From: Streptomyces uncialis
GTDB taxonomy: Bacteria > Actinomycetota > Actinomycetes > Streptomycetales > Streptomycetaceae
Assembly: GCF_036250755.1 (NCBI RefSeq)
Contig: NZ_CP109583.1
Span: forward strand, 2,294,001-2,358,000
DNA length: 64,000 nucleotides
Direction: 5' to 3'
Numbering within the stretch: the first letter of the stretch is position 1; each line of letters starts with the position of its first letter. This document shows, in pieces, positions 9,736 through 18,864 of the stretch. A program made the translations under genes and the position numbers. The notes below the pieces were generated by a model. The model made no database searches, was not told the DNA's origin, and was given only the letters and a program-made list of their open reading frames with translations.

Positions 9736-12168
9736 ATGACACCTGAGCCCGCCGAGCCATGGATTCCCGCGCCGCCGACCGCCACGTACCGTCTTCAGCT
9801 CCAGCCGGACTTCCCGTTCGCCGCGGCGGAGGCGGCCGTGCCCCATCTCGCCGGGCTCGGCGTGTCCCATCTGCATCTGTCGCCCGTCCTGGAGGCCGTA
9901 CCGGGTTCCACCCACGGCTACGACGTGGTGGACCACGCGCGCGTGCGTGACGAGTTGGGCGGCGAGGAAGGGCTGCGGGCGCTGGCGGGTACCGCGCGGC
10001 GGCACGGGCTGGGGCTGATCGCGGACATCGTGCCCAACCACATGGCCGCCGCGCCCCGGTGGAACCGCTCCTGGTGGGAGGTGCTGCGCGACGGCCCGGG
10101 ATCGCCCTACGCGCGCTGGTTCGACATCGACTGGGACGCCCACGGAGGGCGGGTGCTGCTGCCTGTGCTGGCCCACCGGATCGGCACGGAACCCGGCGCG
10201 CTCCGGGTCGACGGGGACGTCCTGCGCTATCACGAGCACACGTTCCCGCTGCGGGCCGGCACCGAGGGGCTGCCCGTCGAGCGGCTGCTGGACGCCCAGT
10301 GGTACCGCCTCGCCTGGTGGCGGCTGGCCCGTACGGAGCTGAACTACCGGCGTTTCTTCACCGTCCCGGAACTGATCGGGCTACGGGTCGAGGACCCGGA
10401 GGTGTTCCACGCGACCCACGCCAAGGTGCTGGACCTGCTGCGGGCGGGGGTCCTGGAGGGACTGCGGGTCGACCACCCGGACGGGCTGGCCGACCCGGGC
10501 GGCTATCTGCGGCGGCTCCACGCGGCCACCGGTGGCCGCTGGACGGTCGTGGAGAAGATCCTCACCGACGGGGAGGTGCTGCCCGCCTCCTGGCCGGTGG
10601 CGGGGACCACCGGGTACGACGCGCTGCGGCGGGTGGACGGGCTGTTCACCGACCCGGCGGGCGCGGCCGAACTCCGCCGCCGGTACCGGGACTTCACCGG
10701 CCTGCCCGCCGACCGGGGCGGCCGCTGGCCGGACACCGTGCGGCGGGCCGCCTACCGGGTCGTCACCCATGAGCTGGCCGCCGAGGTGGAGCGCCTCACG
10801 CGCGCGTGCCACCGGCTGTGCGCTGCGGACCCGGCACTGCGCGATCACGCGCCCTGGGCGCTGCGCACGGCGATCCGCGAGCTGCTGGTCCGGCTGCGGG
10901 TGTACCGCCCGTACGGCCCCGGGGACGCGGCACAGGTGCTGACCGAGGAGGCCGCGCGGGACGCCAGGAGCGTGTACACCGTGCCCGAGGAGGCCACCGC
11001 CGTCGACGCCGTACGGGGCCTGCTGACCGGGGAGCGGGGCCGGGGGGCGGAGGTGGACGCGTTCCGCGCGAGGTTCGCGCAGACGGCGTCCGCGGCGCAC
11101 GCCAAGTCCGTCGAGGACACCGCCTTCTACCGCTACGCGTCCCTGCTGTCCGCCACCGAGGTGGGCGGTGATCCCGGCGTGCCCGCGTCGTCGGCCGACG
11201 ACTTCCACCGGCACTGCGCGCGCGTGCAGCGCGACTGGCCGCTGAGCGGGACGGTGCTGTCCACCCACGACACCAAGCGCAGCGCGGACGTACGGGCGAG
11301 GATCGCCGTCCTCACCGAGGTCCCCGAACGGTGGGCCGCCCTCCTCGCCGACCTGACGGAACGTACCGCGCGTCCCGGGGGCGTCCCGGCGCCCGATCCG
11401 CTCGTCGCCTGGGCGGCCTGGCAGTTGGTGGTGGGGATCGGCTTCCCCGGCGCGGGACGGCTGGAGGGGGCCCTGCTCAAGCATGTGCGCGAGGCGGGAC
11501 TGCGTACCTCGTGGACGGAGCCGGACGCGGACTACGAGCGGTCCGTGACGGACTTCGTCGCCGCGGGTCCCGGCGGGGCTCCCGTGGAGAGGGTGACGGA
11601 GTTCCTGGCCGGACTGCGGCCCCATGTGCGGGCGAACGTCCTGGGTGCGGTCCTGCTCCAGTTGACGATGCCCGGGGTTCCCGATGTGTACCAGGGCACC
11701 GAGGCGGAGTACCTGGCGCTGGTGGACCCCGACAACCGGCGGCCCGTCCGCTTCCGGCCCGAGGACCTTCCCGCACCGGGGGCCGCTGTCGCGGGGCCGG
11801 ACCCGTCCGCCGAGAAGGCAGCGCTCACCGCCACGGCGCTGCGTCTGCGCCGCCGCCTGCCCGGGGTGTTCGGCGAGGCGGCCTCGTACACGCCGCTGTA
11901 TGCCTCGGGGAGCGCCGCGGAGCATGTCGTCGCCCATGTGCGGCGCGGCGGGGGCCCCGAGGCGGTCCTGGTGGCCGTCACGCGGCTTTCCGCACGGCTG
12001 CTCGACGCGGGCGGCTGGGGCGGCACCGGGCTGCCCCTGCCGGACGGGGTGTGGCGCGATCTGCTCACTCCTGGGCGGGAGTTCACCGGCCAGGTGCTGA
12101 CGCGGGATCTGTTCGCGGACCTGCCGGTCGCGTTGCTGCTGCGGGACTCCGCCGAGGGCGGCGGGTGA
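9736..12168 (+). CDS. treY: Malto-oligosyltrehalose synthase TreY
   Basis: An 810-residue GH13 enzyme that isomerises the reducing-end alpha-1,4 bond of malto-oligosaccharides to alpha-1,1, giving maltooligosyltrehalose. Diagnostic segments are TATYRLQLQPDFPF at the N-terminus, IADIVPNHMAA, LRVDHPDGLADPGGYL (nucleophile Asp), VVEKILTDGE (acid Glu), HAKSVEDTAFYRY and GVPDVYQGTE. Length matches the family. ATG at 9736 is used; the nearest purine-rich block (AGGAAGGG) is too far upstream, so start and promoter are less certain. It lies 170 bp after glgX, and treZ follows after an antisense FHA gene. Confidence 0.96.
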   Translation: MTPEPAEPWIPAPPTATYRLQLQPDFPFAAAEAAVPHLAGLGVSHLHLSPVLEAVPGSTHGYDVVDHARVRDELGGEEGLRALAGTARRHGLGLIADIVPNHMAAAPRWNRSWWEVLRDGPGSPYARWFDIDWDAHGGRVLLPVLAHRIGTEPGALRVDGDVLRYHEHTFPLRAGTEGLPVERLLDAQWYRLAWWRLARTELNYRRFFTVPELIGLRVEDPEVFHATHAKVLDLLRAGVLEGLRVDHPDGLADPGGYLRRLHAATGGRWTVVEKILTDGEVLPASWPVAGTTGYDALRRVDGLFTDPAGAAELRRRYRDFTGLPADRGGRWPDTVRRAAYRVVTHELAAEVERLTRACHRLCAADPALRDHAPWALRTAIRELLVRLRVYRPYGPGDAAQVLTEEAARDARSVYTVPEEATAVDAVRGLLTGERGRGAEVDAFRARFAQTASAAHAKSVEDTAFYRYASLLSATEVGGDPGVPASSADDFHRHCARVQRDWPLSGTVLSTHDTKRSADVRARIAVLTEVPERWAALLADLTERTARPGGVPAPDPLVAWAAWQLVVGIGFPGAGRLEGALLKHVREAGLRTSWTEPDADYERSVTDFVAAGPGGAPVERVTEFLAGLRPHVRANVLGAVLLQLTMPGVPDVYQGTEAEYLALVDPDNRRPVRFRPEDLPAPGAAVAGPDPSAEKAALTATALRLRRRLPGVFGEAASYTPLYASGSAAEHVVAHVRRGGGPEAVLVAVTRLSARLLDAGGWGGTGLPLPDGVWRDLLTPGREFTGQVLTRDLFADLPVALLLRDSAEGGG

Positions 12169-12263
12169 GACGCGGTCCGCGACGGGGGTCCTGGGCGGGG
12201 CCGGGTGTCCGTACGAGGTCGGGGCCGGGCCCCGGTCCGGTAGCGGCCAGGTACGACCAGGGT

Positions 12264-12815
12264 TCAGGAAGCGGTGAGGCGGTACGTCACGTTTCCGAAG
12301 CCGATGTGGTCACCGTCGCGTACCACCGCGGCGCCCACGACCCGCCGTCCGTTCACGGAGGTGCCGTTGGTCGACCCCAGGTCGCGCAGCACCCACAGAC
12401 CGCTCTGCCGGGACAGTTCGGCGTGCACCCGGGACACCGTCTCGTGGTTGAGCCGGAGCCCGTTGCCGGGGTCCCTGCCGATACGCAGCGGGGACGTGGC
12501 GGTGTGCCCCGGCAGGAGCAGCTTCGGCAGCCGCTCGCCCTGCCAGGCCCGGCGCAGCCGCCCGGGGAAGCCGGAGGCCGCCGCGACCCCGCCGAGCACC
12601 ACGCGCGACCAGCGGCCCTCGGACCGCAGATCGGCGGTCAGTACCGCGAGTTCGTCGGGCCGCCGCGCCACGAGGGCGAGTTCCATGCGCCGGATGTAGG
12701 TGTCCTGCGACAGCCTGCCCTCCGCGACACCGTCCCGCAGGGCGGTGAGCGCTCTGTCGCGGTCCGCGTCGGAGATCCGCGCGGGATACGTGGAGAACTC
12801 GGAGGACGACGTCAC
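12264..12815 (-). CDS. DUF1707-FHA domain protein
   Basis: 183 residues. A DUF1707 (SHOCT-like) N-terminal domain (about 12-65; RISDADRDRALTALRDG...GRLSQDTY) is followed by a basic linker and a forkhead-associated domain (about 108-180) with the phosphothreonine-binding residues GRDP, SRVHAEL and LGSTNGTSVNG. FHA domains bind phosphothreonine, usually from Ser/Thr kinase signalling. Position between treY and treZ but on the opposite strand is unusual; it is convergent with treY and divergent from treZ. GTG at 12813-12815 is the most likely start, since residues from there match DUF1707 proteins; no strong ribosome site is visible. Confidence 0.88.
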   Translation of the reverse strand: MTSSSEFSTYPARISDADRDRALTALRDGVAEGRLSQDTYIRRMELALVARRPDELAVLTADLRSEGRWSRVVLGGVAAASGFPGRLRRAWQGERLPKLLLPGHTATSPLRIGRDPGNGLRLNHETVSRVHAELSRQSGLWVLRDLGSTNGTSVNGRRVVGAAVVRDGDHIGFGNVTYRLTAS

Positions 12816-13074
12816 AGATCCGATTGTCGGACAACGCGACCCGAGGTGTCCACCACGGCGACGGTCCTGTGACCAGGCACGGACACACGGCACCGCCGCC
12901 GGTCCCCGGTGGCGTCCGGGCGGACGTACCGGCGGGGGCACCCGCGCGCGGGCCGTCGTCCGCCCGGCTCCCACGCGGTGGGGAGCACGCCGGCCGTGGC
13001 GGATCGACCGGTCGCGGCCCTGGTGCCGCACGATGGTTTCGTAGTCCGCCGTCCGACGACGAGGGGAACCGTCC

Positions 13075-14820
13075 GTGCAGTTCGAGGTGTGGGCACCGGA
13101 AGCCGGAGAGGTGGCCCTTGAGGTGGAGGGCGGCACGCGCGCGTTGTCACGCGACCCGGACCGCGCGGGGTGGTGGACGGGGGACGCCGAGGCCGTGGAC
13201 GGCACCCGGTACGGCTTCCGGCTGGACGGCGGCCCCGTGCTGCCCGATCCGCGTTCCCGGCGGCAGCCGGACGGCCCGGACGGGCTCAGCGCGGTCGTCG
13301 TCCCGGACGGACAGGTCCGGGGTGCCCCATGGCCGGGGCGGGGGCTGCCCGGCGCCGTCCTGTACGAGCTGCATGTGGGCACGTACACCCCTGAGGGCAC
13401 CTTCGACGCGGCGGCCGACCGGCTCGGCCATCTCGCGGAACTCGGCGTCACCCATGTGGAGCTGCTGCCGGTGTGCCCCTTCCCGGGGCGGCATGGGTGG
13501 GGCTACGAGGGTGTGTCCCCGTGGGCGGTGCACGAACCGTACGGCGGCCCGGCGGGGCTGAGGCGCTTCGTGGACCGGGCGCACGCGCTGGGGCTCGGTG
13601 TGGTGCTCGACGTGGTGCACAACCATCTGGGGCCGTCGGGCAATCATCTGCCCGCGTTCGGACCGTACTTCACGGACACCCATCACACCCCCTGGGGCGC
13701 CGCGGTCAATCTGGACGCCCCCGGCTCGGACGAGGTACGCGCGTATCTGCGGGACAGCGCGCTGGCCTGGCTGCGCGAGTTCGGTCTGGACGGGCTGCGG
13801 CTGGACGCCGTGCACGCGCTGCGGGACACCCGCGCCCACACGTTCCTGGAGGAGCTGTCGGAGGCCGTCGACACGCTCTCGGGCGAGCTGGGCAGGCCCC
13901 TGTTCCTGATCGCCGAGTCGGACCTCGGTGACCCCCGGCTCATCACCCCCCGCAAGGAGAACGGTCTCGGGCTGCACGCGCAGTGGAACGACGACTTCCA
14001 TCACGCGCTGCACACCGCCTTCACGGGTGAGTCAGGCGGTTACTACGCCGACTTCGCCGAGGACCCGTTCGCCGCTCTCGCGAAGACCCTCACGGGCGGC
14101 TTCTTCCATGACGGCACGTACTCGTCGTTCCGGGGCCGCCGGCACGGCCGTCCCCTGGACCGGGGGCGGGTGTCCGGTCATCGGCTGCTGGGCTACGCGC
14201 AGACCCATGACCAGATCGGCAACCGTGCCCAGGGCGACCGGCTGTCGGCGTCCCTGTCCCCCGGGCTCCTGGCCTGCGTGGCCGCGCTGGTGCTGACCGC
14301 GCCGTTCACCCCGATGCTGTTCATGGGCGAGGAATGGGCGGCGGGCACCCCTTGGCAGTTCTTCACCGACCACACGGACCCGGAGCTGGCCGAGGCGGTA
14401 CGGCAGGGCAGGAGGCGGGAGTTCACCGACCACGGCTGGGCCGCGCGGGACGTGCCCGACCCGCAGGACCCGGCGACGCGTGAGCGGTCCTGTCTGGACT
14501 GGTCGGAGCCGGGGCGCGAGCCCCACGCGCGCGTGCTGGCCTGGTACCGCGAGCTGATCGCGCTGCGCCGCACCCACCCCGATCTCGCGAGCACGGACCT
14601 GACGGCGGTACGGGTCACGTACGACCGGACGGCCCGGTGGCTGATGGTGCGGCGCGGTGATCTGCGGATCGTCGTCAACGTCTCCGAGCGACCGGCCGTC
14701 ATCGGGCTGGGGCCCCGCCCCGCGCGCGCGGTGGCGGCCTGGGAGCCCGTGTCCGGGCCCGGTACCGACGGACTGCTCACCGTGCCCGCCGAGTCCTGCG
14801 CGGTGCTCGTCCAGCCCTGA
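13075..14820 (+). CDS. treZ: Malto-oligosyltrehalose trehalohydrolase TreZ
   Basis: A 581-residue GH13 enzyme that cleaves trehalose from maltooligosyltrehalose made by TreY. Diagnostic segments are QFEVWAPEAGEVAL at the N-terminal CBM48-like domain, YELHVGTYTPEGTF, VLDVVHNHLGPSGNHL, GLDGLRLDAVHAL (nucleophile Asp), LIAESDLGDPRL (acid Glu), YAQTHDQIGNRA (third Asp) and LFMGEEWAAGTPWQFF. GTG at 13075 follows GAGGGGA at good spacing. The gene is about 260 bp downstream of the FHA gene start and divergent from it, so it must have its own promoter rather than being read from treY. Confidence 0.96.
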   Translation: MQFEVWAPEAGEVALEVEGGTRALSRDPDRAGWWTGDAEAVDGTRYGFRLDGGPVLPDPRSRRQPDGPDGLSAVVVPDGQVRGAPWPGRGLPGAVLYELHVGTYTPEGTFDAAADRLGHLAELGVTHVELLPVCPFPGRHGWGYEGVSPWAVHEPYGGPAGLRRFVDRAHALGLGVVLDVVHNHLGPSGNHLPAFGPYFTDTHHTPWGAAVNLDAPGSDEVRAYLRDSALAWLREFGLDGLRLDAVHALRDTRAHTFLEELSEAVDTLSGELGRPLFLIAESDLGDPRLITPRKENGLGLHAQWNDDFHHALHTAFTGESGGYYADFAEDPFAALAKTLTGGFFHDGTYSSFRGRRHGRPLDRGRVSGHRLLGYAQTHDQIGNRAQGDRLSASLSPGLLACVAALVLTAPFTPMLFMGEEWAAGTPWQFFTDHTDPELAEAVRQGRRREFTDHGWAARDVPDPQDPATRERSCLDWSEPGREPHARVLAWYRELIALRRTHPDLASTDLTAVRVTYDRTARWLMVRRGDLRIVVNVSERPAVIGLGPRPARAVAAWEPVSGPGTDGLLTVPAESCAVLVQP

Positions 14821-14893
14821 CGGCCCCGGAGCCCGTACCGCCCCTCCCCGCCCGATCCCGCCCGTCTCCCTCGCCGTCCCCTCGCCCGTCCAC

Positions 14894-14924
14894 TTGCGTT
14901 GGAGCGCACTCCACCTCCTAGCCT
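14894..14924 (+). promoter_or_regulatory. MerR-type promoter and operator
   Basis: A -35 box TTGCGT (14894-14899) and a -10 box TAGCCT (14919-14924) are separated by 19 bp. That is the long spacer used by MerR-family activators instead of the normal 17. Inside the spacer is the dyad TGGAG-CGCA-CTCCA (14900-14913). The promoter lies 31 bp before the aldo/keto reductase start. A MerR-type regulator would twist this DNA to activate transcription when bound to its signal. No merR-like gene lies next to it. Confidence 0.7.
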
Positions 14925-14955
14925 TCGCCACGAACCGATCTGGAGGAGACACACC

Positions 14956-15972
14956 ATGCGACAGCGATTTCTGGGCGGTACGGGACTGCGCGTCAGCGAG
15001 CTGTGCCTCGGCGCGATGACCTTCGGCGGCGGGGCCGACGAACCGGCCTCGCACCGCATGCTCGACACGTTCGTGGAGGCGGGCGGCACGTTCGTCGACA
15101 CGGCCGACGTGTACGGCAAGGGCGTGTCCGAGGAGATCCTGGGACGGTGGCTCAAGGACCGGCGCCGTGACGAGCTGGTCATCGCGACCAAGGTGTTCGG
15201 CACCATGGGCGAGGCACCGAACGCGGGCGGTCTCGGACGCAAGCACATCCTGTCGGCGGTCGACGCGAGCCTGCGGCGGCTCGGCACGGACCACATCGAC
15301 CTTTATCAGACGCATGTGTGGGACGCGTCCACGCCGATCGAGGAGACCCTGTCCACCCTGGACACACTCGTGACCGCCGGCAAGGTCCGCTACATCGGCG
15401 CCAGCAATCTGTCCGCTGCGCAGCTCCAGAAGTCGCTGGACGTGTCCCGCGCGGGTGGCTGGGAGCGCTATGTGTGCCTTCAGCCGCTGTACAACCTGCT
15501 GGCACGTGAGACGGAGTGGGAACTCCTTCCGCTGAGCCGCGCCGAGGGGGTCGGGGTCATCCCGTGGAGCCCGCTCCAGGGCGGCTGGCTGACGGGCAAG
15601 TACACCCGGGGGATGTCCTCGGCGCCCACCGGGTCACGGGAGGCCGGTGCCGAGCGGGACCATGGGCGGGAGACCTGGCGGGACAGGGACACCGAGGACA
15701 CCTGGCGGGTCGTCGACGCGGTCCTCGCGGTGGCCGAGGAGACGGGACGCACCCCGGCTCAGGTGGCGCTGCGCTGGCTGCTCCAGCGCCCGGGGGTCAC
15801 GGCGCCGATCATCGGCGCCCGCACGGTCGAACAGCTCACCGACAACCTCGGCGCGGTGGGCTGGGAGCTGTCCGCCGAGCAGGAGTCCCGGCTCACCGAG
15901 GCCGGTAAGCGGCCCCTGCCGTACCCGTACGACGTCCTGGAGCAGTTCCGGGACAAGGACGCCCGGGACTGA
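14956..15972 (+). CDS. Aldo/keto reductase
   Basis: A 338-residue NADPH-dependent aldo/keto reductase of the (beta/alpha)8 fold. The catalytic tetrad is visible: Asp48 and Tyr53 ([10 protein letters not shown]), Lys79 (VIATKVFG) and His120 (LYQTHVWD). Late residues [14 protein letters not shown] form the cofactor 2'-phosphate site. It resembles YajO/Tas-like reductases that act on small carbonyls, but the substrate is not determinable. ATG at 14956 follows GGAGGAG. A MerR-type promoter upstream suggests induction by electrophiles, metals or a similar stress (inference). Confidence 0.93.
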   Translation: MRQRFLGGTGLRVSELCLGAMTFGGGADEPASHRMLDTFVEAGGTFVDTADVYGKGVSEEILGRWLKDRRRDELVIATKVFGTMGEAPNAGGLGRKHILSAVDASLRRLGTDHIDLYQTHVWDASTPIEETLSTLDTLVTAGKVRYIGASNLSAAQLQKSLDVSRAGGWERYVCLQPLYNLLARETEWELLPLSRAEGVGVIPWSPLQGGWLTGKYTRGMSSAPTGSREAGAERDHGRETWRDRDTEDTWRVVDAVLAVAEETGRTPAQVALRWLLQRPGVTAPIIGARTVEQLTDNLGAVGWELSAEQESRLTEAGKRPLPYPYDVLEQFRDKDARD

Positions 15973-16068
15973 CTCCTCGGCCGCCCCAGGGGCCACCGAG
16001 GGCCCGTACGGGCCCAACGGCTCACCCTCGCCCCGGTGTCGGCCCGCCCGCTCGGCGGAGCGGCACCG

Positions 16069-16113
16069 GGCCGGGTAGGGGCGGGCCGGGTAGGGGCGGG
16101 CCGGGTAGGGGTC
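16069..16113. repeat. 15-bp tandem repeat, three copies
   Basis: Three consecutive copies of a unit close to GGCCGGGTAGGGGCG lie between the aldo/keto reductase stop and the phosphotransferase stop. The neighbouring bases 16190-16245 also contain short CCCCCGTC and GTCGGCC iterations. It lies between convergent genes and has no coding potential. Confidence 0.8.
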
Positions 16114-16248
16114 GGCGGCGCGGGTGGTTCGCCGGGTCCCCGAACGGCCGACGGGCCGCCATCCGCCCGCTGCCCGTCGCTCGTCGCGCGCCGACCGTCA
16201 CCCCCCGTCACCCCCCGTCGGCCGTCGGCCGTCGGCGACCGTCGACCG

Positions 16249-17376
16249 CTACCCGTCGTCCTCGCTGAGCCGCTCCAGCAGGATCGCCTCCCAGGCGCGC
16301 GCGAGTTGCGACCGCAGCAGCGGCAGCGGGCTGTCGTCCGTCCCGTGCAGGCGTTCGGCCAGCAGGATCAGGGTGTCGCACCGGGCGAGCCACAGTCCGC
16401 GCAGGCACTCACGGGGGCTGTATCCGGCGAGGGTCGCCGCACGGACCGCGGCCGGGGCGCCCACCGACAGGGCGAGGCCGCGGATGTCCTCGGCCGGGTC
16501 GCCGATGAGGGCGTCCGCCCAGTCCAGGACCCCGCGTACCCGGCCGTCCGCGCTGATCCGCAGATGCTCGCCCTTGAGGTCACCGTGCACCACCACGGCG
16601 GCGGCGCGCGGGGCGAGCTCCACGACCGCGCGGGGCGTGAGCCGGGCGAGCTTCCCCGCGTCGAACTCACGGTCCGGGACGAGTTGCCGGGCGGCGTGGC
16701 GCGCGGCCGTGCGCAGGTCGTCCAGGGAGCGCGGCGGGGTACGCGGCACCCCGAGCGCGGCGGCGTCCGCGACGGGCACCTCGCGCAGCCCGGTGAGCAG
16801 CGCCGCGAGATCCGGCTCCCCCACCGCCGAGACGCTCACGTCCTCACCGGATTCACCGAACAGCCGCTGATCGAGTGTGTACACATGGGCCTCGGCCCAG
16901 ATCCCGGTGGCGGCGCTGACGGGCACGGGTACGGCGACATGCCGGCGGACCAGGTCCCGCAGCCGGATCTCCCGGCGCAGCCGCGCGGAGACCTCCCGGT
17001 CGGGGGCCATGCGCAGCACATGACGGGCGCCGACCCACCAGCTCCAGTGCTCCCCGCCCTCGGCCACGGGACGGACCCGCGGGCCGTCGTCCGCGCGCGG
17101 GACGCGGGCCGGGGTGGCGGTCGCGGACGGGGTGGTCGGGGCGGTCGCGGACGTAGCGGTCGGGGATTCGTGCCAGTGGGCGGCACCGGGGGTGGCGGTG
17201 TCCGCGCCGGTGCGCAGGGCGGCGCGGGCGATGCGCCGCACCGTGTCGTCGGTCGGACGTCGGGGGTGACCTGGTCGTGTTCCGGTGAGGGGTGAGGTGT
17301 GGTCACCCGGCGGCTCTTCACCGGTGCGCGGGTCCGCGGTGGCGCGGGTCCGTTTGTCGATGGGAGGCTGCTTCAT
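16249..17376 (-). CDS. APH-family phosphotransferase
   Basis: 375 residues. The C-terminal two-thirds is an aminoglycoside-phosphotransferase/choline-kinase-like fold, with VVVHGDLKGEHL as the catalytic loop (Asp plus a His at the usual Asn position) and GVLDWADALIGDPAEDI as the metal-binding loop. The N-terminal ~90 residues are Thr/Ala/Pro-rich and look disordered. The His in place of Asn in HGDLKGEH is common in the wider APH group. The substrate is unknown. ATG at 17374-17376 is preceded by GGGAACGAGAG; an upstream GTG adds nine residues without support. The M24 peptidase gene lies 31 bp upstream on the same strand. Confidence 0.85.
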   Translation of the reverse strand: MKQPPIDKRTRATADPRTGEEPPGDHTSPLTGTRPGHPRRPTDDTVRRIARAALRTGADTATPGAAHWHESPTATSATAPTTPSATATPARVPRADDGPRVRPVAEGGEHWSWWVGARHVLRMAPDREVSARLRREIRLRDLVRRHVAVPVPVSAATGIWAEAHVYTLDQRLFGESGEDVSVSAVGEPDLAALLTGLREVPVADAAALGVPRTPPRSLDDLRTAARHAARQLVPDREFDAGKLARLTPRAVVELAPRAAAVVVHGDLKGEHLRISADGRVRGVLDWADALIGDPAEDIRGLALSVGAPAAVRAATLAGYSPRECLRGLWLARCDTLILLAERLHGTDDSPLPLLRSQLARAWEAILLERLSEDDG

Positions 17377-17407
17377 CTCTCGTTCCCAGGGCCGGTCCGT
17401 CACGCGG

Positions 17408-18532
17408 TCAGTGCACGATGGCCATCTCGCGCGCGGTGTCGTTGAGTCGTCGACCGCCGTCCTCGGTGACGGTCACGATGTCCTCGATCCTGACGCCGAA
17501 TCGCCCCGGGAGGTAGATGCCCGGCTCCACGGAGAAGCACATCCCGGGAACCAGGGGCTGCTCCTCGCCCTCGATCATGTAGGGCGGTTCATGCGTGGTG
17601 ACCCCGATGCCGTGGCCCGTGCGGTGGATGAAGAAGTCGCCGTATCCCGCGTCGGTGATGTACGCGCGTGCCGCGCGGTCGATCTCCTGGCACGCCACTC
17701 CGGGGCGCACGGCCTGGAATCCCGCCTCCTGAGCGGCGCGGACGATGTCGTGGACGGTCTGTTCGACGGCGCCCGGCTCGCCGACGTGGACGGTGCGGGA
17801 GGTGTCGGACCCGTAGCCGTGTTTCAGACCGCCGAAGTCGAGGACGACCATGTCCCCCTGCCGGATGACCCGGTCGTCCGCCTCATGATGCGGATCCGCG
17901 CCGTTGGGTCCGGAGCCGACGACGGTGAAGTCCACCTGTTCGTGGCCGAAGTGCCGCAGCAGATCCGCCAGATCACCGGCGACGTCCGTCTCCTTCCGCC
18001 CGGCGAAGGGAACTTCCCTGATCGCCTCGTACGTTGCGTCAGCGGCGGCTCCGGCCGCTGTGAGACGTTCCAGTTCGGCCGTGTCCTTGACCGCGCGCAG
18101 CATCGGCAGGGAGCGCGTGAGCGAGACGTAGGAGGTGTCGGGCAGGGTGCTTTGGAGACCGAGCAGATGCATGGACCAGGCGTTGTCGCTGATACCGAAG
18201 CGGCCCCGGGGGTCGAGCAGGGGCGCTGTCACGTCGTAGGGGTCCTTGCCGTCGGTCCAGTCGCGCAGGGTGAGCGCGGGGGCTCCGACGGACCTGGCCG
18301 CGTCGGGGGCCTCCAGGGTCGGGACGACGAGGACGGGGTCGCGGCCGGGCGCGAGGACGAGCGCGGTGAGGCGTTCGGTGACGGCCGTGGGCCGGTATCC
18401 GGTGAGCCACACCAGGTCCGGTCCCGGGGCCACGACGATCCCGGCGAGACCCGCGTCGGCCGCGGCCCGCGCGGCCCGGTCCATCCGGGCCCGGTAGTCG
18501 TCCACCGTGAACGGATCGGGGGTGGTGGTCAT
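17408..18532 (-). CDS. M24B Xaa-Pro aminopeptidase-like peptidase
   Basis: 374 residues in the pita-bread fold. An N-terminal creatinase-like domain (about 1-145) precedes the M24 catalytic domain. The five metal ligands are visible: Asp232 (VLDFGG), Asp243 (GSDTSRT), His307 (HRTGHGIG), Glu336 (SVEPGIYLPG) and Glu350 (VRIEDIV). It should remove N-terminal residues before proline, or cleave Xaa-Pro dipeptides, using Mn or Co. There is no signal peptide, so it is cytoplasmic. ATG at 18530-18532 follows GGAGACCTTG. A same-strand phosphotransferase gene follows 31 bp after its stop, suggesting co-transcription. Confidence 0.93.
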   Translation of the reverse strand: MTTTPDPFTVDDYRARMDRAARAAADAGLAGIVVAPGPDLVWLTGYRPTAVTERLTALVLAPGRDPVLVVPTLEAPDAARSVGAPALTLRDWTDGKDPYDVTAPLLDPRGRFGISDNAWSMHLLGLQSTLPDTSYVSLTRSLPMLRAVKDTAELERLTAAGAAADATYEAIREVPFAGRKETDVAGDLADLLRHFGHEQVDFTVVGSGPNGADPHHEADDRVIRQGDMVVLDFGGLKHGYGSDTSRTVHVGEPGAVEQTVHDIVRAAQEAGFQAVRPGVACQEIDRAARAYITDAGYGDFFIHRTGHGIGVTTHEPPYMIEGEEQPLVPGMCFSVEPGIYLPGRFGVRIEDIVTVTEDGGRRLNDTAREMAIVH

Positions 18533-18864
18533 CAAGGTCTCCGTCCCGTCGGGCGCGCGGCCCGGAAGGCCGCCGCGGCGGCGGGCCCGGGTCACCGCTG
18601 TGGAGCCTCGGCGGCCCCTGGGCAGCATCCTGCCCGTACGGCGGGGCCCACGCGAGCGGGATTCGCCGCGCGGCGACAGGGGAACAGTGGGTTCGGACAG
18701 GCGGGTTCGGAACCGCGCCCCACCCCGCGCGCGTCCTCCGCTCCGTCCCGCTCCCATGGCTTGCAACCCTGCTCCAGGTAATGCTTGTATGCGCTTCAAC
18801 CATTAGATCGGAGCTGCTCCCGGCATCGGGGACGGGCAGCCCATGAGGGGGAGGGCCCACGACG
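18533..18864. other. Divergent intergenic region
   Basis: 332 bp between the divergent M24 peptidase and phosphoesterase genes. It must hold promoters for both. On the plus strand a weak pair, TTGCAA (18761-18766) and TTGTAT (18785-18790) with an 18-bp spacer, could drive the phosphoesterase. No RNA gene, repeat or convincing small gene was seen. Confidence 0.4.
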
